Assembly: GCF_029855125.1 (NCBI RefSeq)
Contig: NZ_CP123229.1
Location: 1,984,001 to 2,048,000, forward strand
DNA length: 64,000 nt
Direction of reading: 5' to 3'
Source: Methylocapsa sp. D3K7
GTDB lineage: Bacteria; Pseudomonadota; Alphaproteobacteria; Rhizobiales; Beijerinckiaceae
A model generated the notes under the pieces. It worked only from the letters and a program-made list of their open reading frames with translations. It made no database searches and was not told where the DNA came from. The translations under genes were made by a program, and so were the position numbers. The stretch's first letter is position 1. Each line of letters begins with the position of its first letter. Below, one piece after another: positions 35,502 through 44,856 of the stretch.

Positions 35502-36899
35502 TTAATCCCCGATTTTTTGTTCTTGAACGCCAAGCGCTTGCAGGAATGCGGAACCTAATCCGTAATACTCGATCCGCGGAAGAAAATGCGGCCGGCCCTG
35601 TGTTGCTTCGAAGCTCCCACGGAGGGTGCCATCCGCGTTTTCGCCATCGAATTTGTATTTGAATAAATTGCCGAGGGTGATCATCTCTCCTTCCAATCCG
35701 ACAACCTCCACGACCTCGGTAACACGGCGAACGCCATCGCGCATGCGCTCGGTATGCACCACAAGGTCAAGCGCGCTGGTGATTTGGGTACGAATTGCCC
35801 GCATCGGGAGGTTACCGGTTCCCATCAAAATCATATTCTCGATGCGTCCCAGCGCATCGCGTGCGGAGTTGGAATGAACGGTTGACATGGAGCCATTATG
35901 ACCTGTGTTCATCGCTTGCATCATGTCAAACGCCTCCGGTCCGCGAACCTCTCCCACGATGATCCGGTCGGGCCGCATCCGAAGAGCGTTAACCATCAGA
36001 GCCCGCTGGTTGATATCACCGCGCCCTTCGAGATTGGGCGGGCGCGTCTCCAATGAAATGACGTGAGCCTGCTGGAGTTGGAGTTCGGCGGCGTCTTCGA
36101 TGGTGACGATGCGCTCGCCCGGGTCGATCATGCTCGAAAGAGAGTTGAGCAGGGTCGTTTTACCAGAGCCGGTACCGCCGGAGATAATGATATTCAAGCG
36201 GCAACGAGCCGCGATCTCGAGCACTTTTGCGAGCTGCGGCGAGACGGAGCCGGTGGCGATAAAGCTTGCGAAGTCCATCATCGATTTCGAAAATTTGCGG
36301 ATCGAAAGGCATGGTCCTTTGAGGCTGAGCGGCGGAATGATTACGTTGACGCGGCTGCCGTCCGCTAATCTTGCGTCCAGCATAGGACTTGATTCGTCGA
36401 TACGGCGTCCAATTGATGACGCGATGCGTTGCGCCACGTGCAGGACGTGCGCATCGCTACGGAACTGCAGCTTCGTAAGCTGCAGCTTGCCCTGCCGCTC
36501 CACGTAGATCATCCGCGGTCCATTGACGAGGATATCGGCAACGGACGGGTCGCGCAAAAGCGGCTCAATCGGTCCAAGCCCAACCATTTCGTCAACGATA
36601 TTGATTCCGAGAAGGCGCTGCTCGTCCTGATTCAGAAGAATTTTCCGGTCGTTGGCGATCTCGGCCACAAGTTTATTGACGAAGGCCATAAGCTCCGGCT
36701 TGCTGGTCCGCACTGCGACCAAAGGCTCTATACGCATGAAGATCTGATCGCGGATGAAGTCCTTTGCCTCGGACATCCCCACCCTCGAGGCTTTCATCGA
36801 GGCGTCGAAGCTCGCCTCCACTTCGGCTTGCGGCGCATTCGTCACCACCGGCTCAGGGGCCGATGTCTCACTGATACTCTTTTTGCCGAATTGGGCCAT
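35502..36899 (-). CDS. cpaF: CpaF/TadA, Tad pilus assembly ATPase
   Basis: 465 residues of the VirB11/PulE secretion ATPase family. An N-terminal domain ([17 protein letters not shown]) precedes the ATPase core with Walker [15 protein letters not shown] (about residue 235), an Asp box, Walker B ([14 protein letters not shown]) and a His box ([16 protein letters not shown]). It powers both extension and retraction of the pilus. Three bases separate it from the cpaE stop. Confidence 0.95.
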   Translation of the reverse strand: MAQFGKKSISETSAPEPVVTNAPQAEVEASFDASMKASRVGMSEAKDFIRDQIFMRIEPLVAVRTSKPELMAFVNKLVAEIANDRKILLNQDEQRLLGINIVDEMVGLGPIEPLLRDPSVADILVNGPRMIYVERQGKLQLTKLQFRSDAHVLHVAQRIASSIGRRIDESSPMLDARLADGSRVNVIIPPLSLKGPCLSIRKFSKSMMDFASFIATGSVSPQLAKVLEIAARCRLNIIISGGTGSGKTTLLNSLSSMIDPGERIVTIEDAAELQLQQAHVISLETRPPNLEGRGDINQRALMVNALRMRPDRIIVGEVRGPEAFDMMQAMNTGHNGSMSTVHSNSARDALGRIENMILMGTGNLPMRAIRTQITSALDLVVHTERMRDGVRRVTEVVEVVGLEGEMITLGNLFKYKFDGENADGTLRGSFEATQGRPHFLPRIEYYGLGSAFLQALGVQEQKIGD

Positions 36900-36901
36900 A
36901 T

Positions 36902-38122
36902 CTAACCAAAGATCCGGCTGAACAGCGAGCGCGGCCTCGCGACCGGTTCTCCCGCCAAGTCACGGATCAACTTCGCAATCCCGGTGTTGAGCACAGCGCA
37001 TTTTTGAGTGGCCTTAATCCCAAGATTTGAAGCGATCGCAATGTCTCGATCATATGCAATTGTGATGTCTGGGGCTTGGCCGGCGACGTGAATGAACTCG
37101 CCCTCCGACAGTCCGCCATTAGCTCCGGCCATGTTGAGAACATGCAGCGTCTTCCGCTCAGGAGAATTAGGTCCGATCCACTCCCGCCACCGCGCCAATT
37201 CGCGCGCCGATGATAGACTGGCATTGCTGACCAACACACAGGTGCTTGGCTCGCGCATCACCCGGATCAGCCCAACCGCGGCGGACGCCGGCATGTCGAC
37301 GAAGATGAATCGATACCGATGCAGCAATTTTCCGAATAGCAACAGTACGGCGTCTTCATTCAGCGGAATGTTCGCGCCCAGGGGCTCAAGAGACGCCAGC
37401 ACATCGAGACGTTGGCTCGCATGGATCGTTCCGCGCTCGAGGAAGAGTTTGTCGACGCGATCGGGTTTTTCGAATGCTTCGCGGAGAGCGTGGCTTGGCG
37501 ACGAATCAAGCAGGAGCGCCGAGTCGCCATTCTGCATGTCGAGATCGACGAGCATGACCCAACGCTGTTCCTTCTCGGCCATGTGCCAGGCGGCACTTGC
37601 CGCGATCGTGGTGGCTCCGACGCCACCGCGCACACCCAGGACGAAGATAAGCTTGCCGCTGCGTAAACCCGTAGATTTGACCTGCCCCCCGTTGAGAATG
37701 CTACTGCAGGTACGTTTAACCAGATCGCGAACCAAAGGCTTGAAGTAATACTCGGCAACGCCTGCCTCTTTCAGATGACGGTAAAGAATAACGTCATTCC
37801 GGTCACCAACCGTCACGACGCTTACATCTGGCTCGCACCTTCCCGCGAGCTCATCGATGCGCGCGAGCGGGTCATCGACGCCGCTAAGGTCCACAATCAG
37901 CAGGCGTGGTGACGCCTGCGTGGCGAGTGCCGCGCTTGCGGTTTCGACCGTGCCTTTCGTGAATTCGGCGTCATCAACGCCAAGATCGCTCAGCGATTGA
38001 CGGATGACTCCCTCGGAGTCCTGATCGGAGACAAAAACTTTCGCGGTAGGCGCCGCTACGCGGCCTGGGGTTGAAGCGGCGACGCTTCCGGGCACGGTAG
38101 CCGTGTAGGCATCTCTCCGCAT
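36902..38122 (-). CDS. cpaE: CpaE/TadZ, Tad pilus localisation ATPase
   Basis: 406 residues from the ATG at 38122, which overlaps the cpaB stop by one base; the longer upstream frame runs through cpaB and is rejected. An N-terminal receiver-like domain (KVFVSDQDSEGVIRQ, LLIVDLSG) is followed by a MinD/ParA-type ATPase with the deviant P-loop LGVRGGVGATTIAAS and VMLVDLDMQNGDSALLLD. It places the pilus machine at its site in the cell. Confidence 0.92.
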   Translation of the reverse strand: MRRDAYTATVPGSVAASTPGRVAAPTAKVFVSDQDSEGVIRQSLSDLGVDDAEFTKGTVETASAALATQASPRLLIVDLSGVDDPLARIDELAGRCEPDVSVVTVGDRNDVILYRHLKEAGVAEYYFKPLVRDLVKRTCSSILNGGQVKSTGLRSGKLIFVLGVRGGVGATTIAASAAWHMAEKEQRWVMLVDLDMQNGDSALLLDSSPSHALREAFEKPDRVDKLFLERGTIHASQRLDVLASLEPLGANIPLNEDAVLLLFGKLLHRYRFIFVDMPASAAVGLIRVMREPSTCVLVSNASLSSARELARWREWIGPNSPERKTLHVLNMAGANGGLSEGEFIHVAGQAPDITIAYDRDIAIASNLGIKATQKCAVLNTGIAKLIRDLAGEPVARPRSLFSRIFG

Positions 38123-39093
38123 TATGGGCGTCTCTCGACGTAAGGGGGCACGACGACTGTCGAAGCCAACGGGGCGATCTGATAACCGAAGTGGGGGGGG
38201 CATCGAACGTCGCCGTCGAGCGTGCTGCCGGTGGCCGGATTGCATGACTGCAGCGCTGGCGGCGGTGCTCCTATCACCGACGATGGCGCCGCCAGCGGCA
38301 GTGTGTGGATTTCGTTGAGAGCCAGGGAGACATCCGATGCCCAAACAGGCTTAGCGGCACGTACGACTTCCGGCCGCGCCGTGGCCGTGGCCGCGAAGGG
38401 CCGTACCACAAGCTGAAACTTGCCAAGCTGCTGGGCAACCAGAAGCTCTTCCGCTTGCCGTTCAGAAAGCTCGAGTGTGACTGTTTTCGGAATACGGGTT
38501 TCGGTGCTGACGCTGCTGAGCGTAGTGACTACAGTAGACGGCGGGTTCAGCGATTGATCGATGGCGATCACCCGCACATCATGCAGCACGGTCTCGCCCA
38601 CTGTCTTGCGCCCGGGATCGGTGGTAATTTTGTCGTCGAAGCTTTGGGTCAATATCACATCGACATGATCGCCCGGCAATGCCATACCCGCCGCGCTCTG
38701 CGCCGCGTCAACAAAAATGGATACGGCGCGGTATCCTGGCTTGAGTACCGTGGCGAGGGATTGAGGCTTGGTAAACTCGTTTGCCATCAACGGCTCGCCT
38801 TCGGCGAAATCGCGTCGGCTGGACGTACCCAAAAATTCAGTCTCTTGTCCACGCAGGAGATTTCCGGGGTGCACCTCTCCCGGACCTACGTCTTTAAACG
38901 TGATATCTTCTTTTCGTAGCAATGTGCCGGCAGGGATTGCATGGGCCGCCGTCAACACGGCCTGTTGGGTTTCGACCTGTGTTGCGACCCCAGCGGGCGT
39001 GTTTCTCGCCTGTCCGAACCACGCGATCATGAGGCCAACACCCGCGAGCACGAAAACAGCGCCTACAGCGAGCAGGACATTGCGTAAAAACAT
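38122..39093 (-). CDS. cpaB: CpaB/RcpC, Tad pilus assembly protein
   Basis: 323 residues. An N-terminal membrane anchor (MFLRNVLLAVGAVFVLAGV) precedes a SAF domain (AAHAIPAGTLLRKEDITF, then RGQETEFLGTSSRRDFAEGEPL) and the RcpC domain (GYRAVSIFVDAAQSAAGMALPGDHVDVI). It spans the periplasm and contacts the secretin. The start overlaps the end of cpaA by about 30 bp. Confidence 0.92.
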   Translation of the reverse strand: MFLRNVLLAVGAVFVLAGVGLMIAWFGQARNTPAGVATQVETQQAVLTAAHAIPAGTLLRKEDITFKDVGPGEVHPGNLLRGQETEFLGTSSRRDFAEGEPLMANEFTKPQSLATVLKPGYRAVSIFVDAAQSAAGMALPGDHVDVILTQSFDDKITTDPGRKTVGETVLHDVRVIAIDQSLNPPSTVVTTLSSVSTETRIPKTVTLELSERQAEELLVAQQLGKFQLVVRPFAATATARPEVVRAAKPVWASDVSLALNEIHTLPLAAPSSVIGAPPPALQSCNPATGSTLDGDVRCPPHFGYQIAPLASTVVVPPYVERRP

Positions 39094-39635
39094 TGAAAGA
39101 ACTCTCTTGCGATGTAAGTGCTGACTCCGCCTAGCACGGCCACGGCATAGGGCAAGGAATTACCCGCCGCGATCCTGGCGCGCTCGGTCTTAATCATGAG
39201 AGCAAGCCCGCTCTCCGGAAGAGCAACTTCCACCGCAGCTGATTGAGATGAACTTTGGCTTTTGAGCCGGTAACGCGCCGCGAGGTAAAGGCAGCTGAGC
39301 AGCCCGCCAGCCAGTGCGATTTCGATCAGAAGTTGTCCCACGCGATCGGGCGCGACAAGAAATGTCACGGCACTAATGAGCTTCGTGTCGCCGCCCCCGA
39401 TTATCTTGTAATGGGAAAGGATCCCAAGCCCGCAAAACACAATGGCGGCGGCGAGCAGGCTTAGCCAAACCTGCCAGGGTCTCGCGACAAGGGCCTGGGC
39501 CACGCCGATCGCGGCTATCGCAACCACAAGCTCATTTGGAATAATCCGGTCCTTCAAGTCCGTACTGGCACAGATGCCAAGCAGGATGAAGGCCACTGGC
39601 CAGGAGATCACATAGATGGGAAGAAGAAAGCTCAT
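39063..39635 (-). CDS. cpaA: CpaA/TadV, prepilin peptidase
   Basis: 190 residues from the ATG at 39635, supported by AAGAGAAC. A24-type aspartic protease of the membrane: the first catalytic Asp is in CASTDLKDRIIPN near the N-terminus, the second in the GGGDTKL motif (about residue 78). Multiple membrane spans. It cleaves the Flp prepilins encoded just upstream between Gly and Val of their SGVTAIEYG motifs. Confidence 0.93.
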   Translation of the reverse strand: MSFLLPIYVISWPVAFILLGICASTDLKDRIIPNELVVAIAAIGVAQALVARPWQVWLSLLAAAIVFCGLGILSHYKIIGGGDTKLISAVTFLVAPDRVGQLLIEIALAGGLLSCLYLAARYRLKSQSSSQSAAVEVALPESGLALMIKTERARIAAGNSLPYAVAVLGGVSTYIAREFFQCFYAMSCSL

Positions 39636-39799
39636 GTTCTCTTCGCCGCTATCACGTAGCTTCCGCCAACCAACCGAGAGATCACCGCCACGTTTCAACC
39701 AGCGCTGACAGAATTTCTCAAATGTGCGAGAGAGTTACCCTTGAAACATGACGTTTTGGGCAACTCTCCTGCATCAAGATCAACGCTAGGCTTTGACCG

Positions 39800-39985
39800 C
39801 TAGGGAGCGACGACCTTGCCCGCTATGTAATTGAACAAACCCGCAAGGTTTGTTCCGACAAGCGTCACGGCGGCGATGATAGCAAGTGCGATCAGTGAGG
39901 CGATAAGCCCGTATTCGATCGCGGTAACGCCGTTCTCCGAGTCGAGCGAAAACCAGTTGCTTACAGTTTTGCTTAATTTACGCAT
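39800..39985 (-). CDS. flp: Flp pilin 1
   Basis: 61 residues from the ATG at 39985, with AAGGA eight bases upstream. The Flp signature is complete: a short polar leader, cleavage after Gly in ENGVTAIEYGLIASLIA, then one long hydrophobic helix. Major subunit of the Tad pilus. Own AT-rich upstream region. Confidence 0.95.
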   Translation of the reverse strand: MRKLSKTVSNWFSLDSENGVTAIEYGLIASLIALAIIAAVTLVGTNLAGLFNYIAGKVVAP

Positions 39986-40178
39986 TCCATTTTCCTTGCT
40001 GAATATGTACATGGTTAAAATATTTCTGTGTTAACTATCATTTGAGATATATCGACAGCAATTCGTCATAATTCTTGATAGGTCGGTCCGTTCCCTCACC
40101 TGTAGAGATAATTATTCTATGATCAGGAATCCGGCGGAGTGGGGCAAAGCCTTTAGCTATGCTGCTGTGCGTTAACTT

Positions 40179-40364
40179 TTAGGGGGCGACGACCTTGCCC
40201 GCGATGTAAGTGAACAAACCCGCAAGGTTCGTTCCCACAAGTGTTACAGCTACAATGATAGCGACCGCGATCAGTGAGGCGATAAGCCCATATTCAATCG
40301 CCGTAACGCCGCTCTCCGATTCGATTGAAAACCAGCTGATTACAGTTCTGTTTAAGCTGCGCAT
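40179..40364 (-). CDS. flp: Flp pilin 2
   Basis: 61 residues from the ATG at 40364, preceded by GGGGAAGGAA. Almost identical to pilin 1 in the mature part (SGVTAIEYGLIASLIAVAII then VTLVGTNLAGLF); it differs in the leader. Probably a recent duplication, with a distinct AT-rich upstream region and so perhaps its own promoter. Confidence 0.95.
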   Translation of the reverse strand: MRSLNRTVISWFSIESESGVTAIEYGLIASLIAVAIIVAVTLVGTNLAGLFTYIAGKVVAP

Positions 40365-40515
40365 TTCCTTCCCCTTTTTTAAATTGTAATTGAAATATAA
40401 CAATTAGTGTAAATTTATCAATTGTCTTATGTCAATTATTTTTAATTGAAATTAACAATTGGACGGTCCCTTCTTTAACAGAGCGGGGGCCCGGATACGC
40501 CAGGAAGCAAGGTGG

Positions 40516-41241
40516 TCACCACACACCGGGAATAAGGCGCGGCGTGCGCCGCGCGTATGCGGGGTATTCCGGAAAAGTCATCCGGAGGACCTCCTCCTCA
40601 AGGAGCATCCTCCGGATCTGCACGGTTCCATGTAGCGCCAGGAACGGTAGGGCCGCGAACCAAGCGTATTGCAACAGAATGCCGGCAATCGCGGCCTCCT
40701 CGACCAGATAGAGTGGATGCCGGACTATGGCGTAAGGCCCGTTTGTGACCAGTTTGCGCGCTTGCGGGATCAGGCTGAACGACCGGCCCAGGGATAGCAG
40801 CGTGTAGACAATCAGCACCTCGCTGAAGATGAGGATCGCCGCCGATGCCGCAACGAGTGTGGGAAGTTCCGGGCCACGCGGCAGCAGGGGAATTAACCAC
40901 GCGCCATAGGTGCCGGCCAGCGCCAACAATACCGGCCCGAACCCTTTGGCCCGGCTGACCGGCTCTGGCCGCAGCAGCATGATGCAGCAGATGATCGTGT
41001 AGAAGAGGACGATGCACCCCTCCGAGAACAGAGCCGGCCAAGCACCCGGGCCGGCATGGCCAGCCGCGATGTCCGTTATCAGGCTGCTGACGGACCTGAA
41101 GGATGCCGCGCCCAGGACAAGAAACCAGGTGCAGGCGCAAAGGCGCACCATTAGCGCACGGGCGTGCTCAGAATCCATGTGGGAAACGGTGTCCCGCCCG
41201 ACGACTGGGCGCGGCCAGAACGAGAGCCAAGCCTTAGTCAC
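40516..41241 (-). CDS. Isoprenylcysteine carboxyl methyltransferase family protein
   Basis: 241 residues with about five membrane spans. The family motif lies near the C-terminus: NGPYAIVRHPLYLVEEAAIAG, then LLEEEVLRMTFPEYPAYARRTPRLIPG. These enzymes methylate or alkylate lipids or small hydrophobic acceptors using S-adenosylmethionine; the bacterial substrates are mostly unknown. The GTG at 41241 overlaps the stop of Flp pilin 3 (TAGTG), so it is coupled to a pilin gene; an ATG at 41178 is an alternative. Its location inside the pilin cluster suggests a link to pilus biogenesis, but this is inference. Confidence 0.85.
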   Translation of the reverse strand: MTKAWLSFWPRPVVGRDTVSHMDSEHARALMVRLCACTWFLVLGAASFRSVSSLITDIAAGHAGPGAWPALFSEGCIVLFYTIICCIMLLRPEPVSRAKGFGPVLLALAGTYGAWLIPLLPRGPELPTLVAASAAILIFSEVLIVYTLLSLGRSFSLIPQARKLVTNGPYAIVRHPLYLVEEAAIAGILLQYAWFAALPFLALHGTVQIRRMLLEEEVLRMTFPEYPAYARRTPRLIPGVW

Positions 41242-41426
41242 TAAGGGGCTGCCACTTTAGGCGCGACGTAATTAAATATACCCGCAAGATGCGTTCCAGT
41301 AAGTGTTACGGCCGTTATGATACTTATGGCGATCAGAGCGGCGATGAGCCCATATTCGATCGCTGTAACTCCGCTTTTGGAATCAACCATAAGCCAGACC
41401 ACCAAGTGCTTGGCTAAGTTGCGCAA
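41241..41426 (-). CDS. flp: Flp pilin 3, TTG start
   Basis: 61 residues, more diverged than the other two (SGVTAIEYGLIAALIAISII, then LTGTHLAGIFNYV). The Glu-Tyr pair and the Gly cleavage site are kept. The frame opens with TTG at 41426; the nearby ATG is out of frame. Its stop overlaps the start of the methyltransferase gene. Divergent from tadE across about 170 bp of AT-rich DNA. Confidence 0.88.
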   Translation of the reverse strand: MRNLAKHLVVWLMVDSKSGVTAIEYGLIAALIAISIITAVTLTGTHLAGIFNYVAPKVAAP

Positions 41427-41439
41427 CTCATGCGGCTCC
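41414..41439 (-). promoter_or_regulatory. Start region of Flp pilin 3 with overlapping five-codon mini-ORF
   Basis: GGAG (41439-41436) stands nine bases before the TTG start and only four before an out-of-frame ATG. That ATG opens a five-codon frame ending in TAG at 41414, inside the pilin gene. Spacing favours TTG, but the two starts compete for the same ribosome site. Confidence 0.6.
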
Positions 41440-41569
41440 TTTTTTGAATAATTATTAAATTATGATATTGCGATTTAGTCTGCTAATTGACATATATCAA
41501 ATACGCTAAATTAAAATAGTTTATTATCCATTTGGTTCCCGCGCCGGTAGAGTTTTTGTTTTTTGGGCA

Positions 41570-41593
41570 GGCCGTGAGGCCGTGAGGCCGTGA
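41570..41593. repeat. Triple 8-bp tandem repeat in the tadE ribosome-binding region
   Basis: GGCCGTGA occurs three times in direct succession and ends one base before the tadE ATG. The repeat junctions create the GAGG that serves as Shine-Dalgarno, so copy number decides how many such sites stand in front of the gene. Confidence 0.9.
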
Positions 41594-41594
41594 G

Positions 41595-42128
41595 ATGAAT
41601 AAAACTAAGTTTTTTTTGCCGCTCAAGATTTTTCAGAACCGGGCGATTTGCGCCATGATCCGCCGGAATTGCGATCTTGCGAGGGATTGCACCGGAACGG
41701 TGGCTATTGAGTTTGCTCTGGTTCTTCCTCTGCTGCTCACGATATTGTTGGGCATCGTTCAATATGCGCTAATCTTCAATAACATCAGCGTGCTGACGAA
41801 CGCCACGGCCGCCGGTGCGCTGGTGTTTTCGCAAGGCCGCTCGCTCCCTTCTTCGACACCTTATAGCACTACTGTGACCCAGATTCAGTCAGCGGCGGCA
41901 TCCCTGGTTCAAGCGAATTTAACTATTACCACGTCTGTCCAGGGGGCGACCTGCACGGGAGACGCTGGATGCCTGACCGCGCTTAAGAATGCTTATCCAG
42001 GGGGATCCGCGTCAGTGACGGTGACATATCCTTGCCCATTAATCTTGTCCACGTCGGGTTTGGCATGGTTAGGGATTAACACCACGTTTTGCCCTCTAAC
42101 CTCGACGGTGACGGAGTATGTGATGTGA
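41595..42128 (+). CDS. tadE: TadE-like pseudopilin
   Basis: 177 residues. After a 35-residue basic leader comes the TadE signature GTVAIEFALVLPLLLTILLGIVQYALIF, a processed-pilin-like membrane helix with the conserved Glu. The rest is exported and contains four cysteines (ATCTGDAGC, YPCPLI, TTFCPL). Pseudopilins of this type are needed for Flp pilus assembly. tadG begins nine bases after the stop. Divergent from the main Tad cluster. Confidence 0.9.
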   Translation: MNKTKFFLPLKIFQNRAICAMIRRNCDLARDCTGTVAIEFALVLPLLLTILLGIVQYALIFNNISVLTNATAAGALVFSQGRSLPSSTPYSTTVTQIQSAAASLVQANLTITTSVQGATCTGDAGCLTALKNAYPGGSASVTVTYPCPLILSTSGLAWLGINTTFCPLTSTVTEYVM

Positions 42129-42136
42129 GACGGGGA

Positions 42137-43498
42137 ATGGGCTCCTTTCTTCGCCAGTTGTGGAGGGGCGAGGACGGCGTCGTCGCGGTCATCGCAGCGC
42201 TCTCGATGGTCATGCTTTTCGGATTCGCCGCAATTTCGGTTGACGTCGCCAATCTCATCTACGTCAAGAGCAATCTCCAAGCTTCCGCCAATGTCGCGGC
42301 GCTGGCGGGAGGGCAAAACATCCCCTCTGGAACGGCGACCACTACGGCGATCACCTATGGCGCCCAGAGTGGTCAAAAGAACTTCTTTTCCGCGCAGACA
42401 GTGACGACGACGCCTACGTTGAAGTGCCTGACTGCCCTGCAGAACTTGAACGGCACGGGCCTGGGCATTCCTTGCCTCACCTACGGAAGCCAGGCCGCCG
42501 CAAACGCCATTACGGTGACGCAGACGGCGGTGGTGCCGACATTCTTCGCTGGTGCGCTCGGCATCAATAGCGTGACGATCTCGGCGACCGCGACCGCAAG
42601 CTCGAAGGGCGGCGCGCCCCCGCCGCTCAACGTGATGATGATATTAGACACGACGCAGTCTATGAACACAACTGATGCCAACTGCTCGATCCCGGGGAAA
42701 TCGAGTCCATCGAGACTTAACTGCGCGAACTACGGGATCCAGACTCTACTACGCCAATTGTCGCCGACGGTGGACCAAGTTGGCTTGATGGTGTTCCCAG
42801 GGCTGACAAATGCAAGCCAAGTTTCGAAGGAATATGATTGCTCGTCCAGCGCACCAACGATTGCGAATTACACGACTGCGGCGAACGCGGTATACCAGAT
42901 CATTTCGTCATCGACCGATTACCGCACCAGTGCGTCTGCCACCAGTCTGAACTCTAGTTCCAACCTCACGAAAGCGGTCTCTATCCCGGGAGTAGCAGGC
43001 TCCAGTTGTTCAGGTTTGAGTGCCGTGGGCGGAGTTGCAACCTACTACGCTAGTGTCATCACCGCGGCGCAGACCGCCCTCACGGCTAGTCATCAGGCGG
43101 GGCAGCAGAATGTGATCGTTTTCATAGGCGACGGAGACGCGAATGCTACTGCCGCCAACGTGGGGAATGGTAACACAAACACCAGCAAAAACCCCGCAGC
43201 CTTAAACCAGTGCCGTCAGGCGATTACCGCTGCTCAATCCGCCACGGCAGCGGGAACTTGGGTGTACTCGGTTGCCTATGGCGCGTCGACATCATCATCG
43301 GGCAGTTGCAGCACGGATACACCTAGCATATCCGCGTGCTCTGCCTTGCAACAAATTGCCTCGGTTCCGTCGAAGTTTTACTCCGACAACCCATCAGGCT
43401 GCGTGTCAGTTAATTCAATCTCCGCCCTCAGTAGTATCTTCCAGAATATTGCAACCAGTCTGCTCAACGCAATGTTGATCCCCAATGGTACGACGTAG
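42137..43498 (+). CDS. tadG: TadG-like protein with von Willebrand A domain
   Basis: 453 residues from the ATG at 42137. The N-terminal TadE/G helix (GVVAVIAALSMVMLFGFAA) is followed by an extracellular part with a VWA domain: the MIDAS-type start LNVMMILDTTQSMN at about residue 170, then VGLMVFPG and NVIVFIGDGDANAT. Ser/Thr/Asn-rich sequence suits a surface protein. Tad loci usually include such a protein, which may tip or anchor the pilus. Confidence 0.9.
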   Translation: MGSFLRQLWRGEDGVVAVIAALSMVMLFGFAAISVDVANLIYVKSNLQASANVAALAGGQNIPSGTATTTAITYGAQSGQKNFFSAQTVTTTPTLKCLTALQNLNGTGLGIPCLTYGSQAAANAITVTQTAVVPTFFAGALGINSVTISATATASSKGGAPPPLNVMMILDTTQSMNTTDANCSIPGKSSPSRLNCANYGIQTLLRQLSPTVDQVGLMVFPGLTNASQVSKEYDCSSSAPTIANYTTAANAVYQIISSSTDYRTSASATSLNSSSNLTKAVSIPGVAGSSCSGLSAVGGVATYYASVITAAQTALTASHQAGQQNVIVFIGDGDANATAANVGNGNTNTSKNPAALNQCRQAITAAQSATAAGTWVYSVAYGASTSSSGSCSTDTPSISACSALQQIASVPSKFYSDNPSGCVSVNSISALSSIFQNIATSLLNAMLIPNGTT

Positions 43499-43590
43499 GG
43501 CCCTGCCCTGGCGATGCGGGTTTCGATCGGCCAGTCTAACTAGCGGGTATTGACGAAGCTCGAGCAAGGCGATTTTAGCGGCGCAGCGGG

Positions 43591-44820
43591 TCAGGCAAGC
43601 TCGCACCGGTTCCGTCCGCCGGCCTTGGCGGCATAGAGAGCCCGGCCGGCTGCCGCAACGACGGCCTCCGCGGACTCGGCGGCGCCCGAGTTGAGCCCAA
43701 TGCCGAAGCTGGCGGTGATCGGCCGGCTTGCGGCTCCGAGGTCGAACGGCGAGTCGGCAATAGCCAAACGGAAACGCTCCGCAGCCTGCATCACCTGCTG
43801 CCTGTTCGTATCGCCGACAATGAGCAGGAACTCCTCGCCCCCGTAGCGGCCAAAATAATCGCTTTGCCGGAGAATGGCGGAAAGCCGCCGCGCGAACTCG
43901 TGGAGCGCCATGTCGCTTGCGGCATGGCCAAAGGAATCATTGATCTCTTTGAACTGATCGATGCCGGCCATGATCACGCCGAGGGTCCTTCCGGCAGCCG
44001 CGTTGGCCCGGATCTGCCGCTCGAGGGATGTCATGACAGCCGCCCGGTTCAATATGCCGGTCAGTGCATCACGGTTGGCGGCTTGCTTGAGTTGCTCAGC
44101 TTGGCGTACGAGAAATTGGTTGCGCTCAACCAGCTCCTGGAACAGACGGCTTTTGTAGATCACTGTGGCGACCTCTTCGGCAATCTGGCGGAAGACCGTC
44201 TGGTGGATCTTTCCATATGCGCGCTTTTCGTGGCTCGTGAAAAAAAGGATTCCGAGCGGGCGGTCATCGACGAAGAGGGGACAGGTGAGGCTCGATCGGC
44301 CGCCCTCGGCCACGATGCGGCGGGTGGAGTCCGATTGCGGCTCGGCGTCGAGATAGGATTCCAGATCGTTCAGGATGCGGGGCTCGCCAGTCCGGAACAC
44401 CTCCTGGAGGCTGCTTCCCTCCATCGGCTGCGAATAGCCCTTGGTAATCTGCGGCGGTCCGAGGTTGGAGCGCACCCAAAAAGAAGTCAGCCGCGTTCCA
44501 CTATCTGAGAGGAAGGCGCAGCCGATGCGGTCATAAGGAATGATCGCGGAAAAACTTTTGAAGATACTGTCAAGCACATCCTCGACAAGAATTCCGCGCT
44601 CGACCGTATGCACCACCTCTAACAACTTTATGAGCTGGTCCTCGCGCCGGACGATGACGTCGGCCAAGAGCCGTAGCTCCCAGCTCAGCTTGGCCAAGGG
44701 TTCCGCGGTGTCTTCCGGCAGTTGCGGCGGGCTATGGCCGCGGCGGAGCTCGCCGACCCAATTGGCATAAGCATCCAGCCGATCCTCCAAAGCGTGTGGT
44801 TTAGGTTCATTGGTATCCAT
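43591..44820 (-). CDS. GAF-GGDEF diguanylate cyclase
   Basis: 409 residues, no membrane spans. A GAF domain occupies about 75-215 (DRIGCAFLSDSGTRLTSFW, SSLTCPLFVDDRPLGILFF). A short coiled coil leads into a GGDEF domain with GGEEF in the active loop and an RxxD inhibitory site (RQSD) five residues before it. It should make c-di-GMP from two GTP under product inhibition, with its GAF domain sensing a small ligand. It sits between the Tad locus and three GGDEF-EAL genes. Confidence 0.93.
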   Translation of the reverse strand: MDTNEPKPHALEDRLDAYANWVGELRRGHSPPQLPEDTAEPLAKLSWELRLLADVIVRREDQLIKLLEVVHTVERGILVEDVLDSIFKSFSAIIPYDRIGCAFLSDSGTRLTSFWVRSNLGPPQITKGYSQPMEGSSLQEVFRTGEPRILNDLESYLDAEPQSDSTRRIVAEGGRSSLTCPLFVDDRPLGILFFTSHEKRAYGKIHQTVFRQIAEEVATVIYKSRLFQELVERNQFLVRQAEQLKQAANRDALTGILNRAAVMTSLERQIRANAAAGRTLGVIMAGIDQFKEINDSFGHAASDMALHEFARRLSAILRQSDYFGRYGGEEFLLIVGDTNRQQVMQAAERFRLAIADSPFDLGAASRPITASFGIGLNSGAAESAEAVVAAAGRALYAAKAGGRNRCELA

Positions 44821-44856
44821 GCCAGTTCCAACTTCGCTTAAAAGACTCCGCGCGTG

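Noticed and set aside
36902..38344. 480-residue version of CpaE
   Set aside because: The extra 74 residues are read through cpaB in another frame and are rich in Arg/Pro. The ATG at 38122 is coupled to the cpaB stop.
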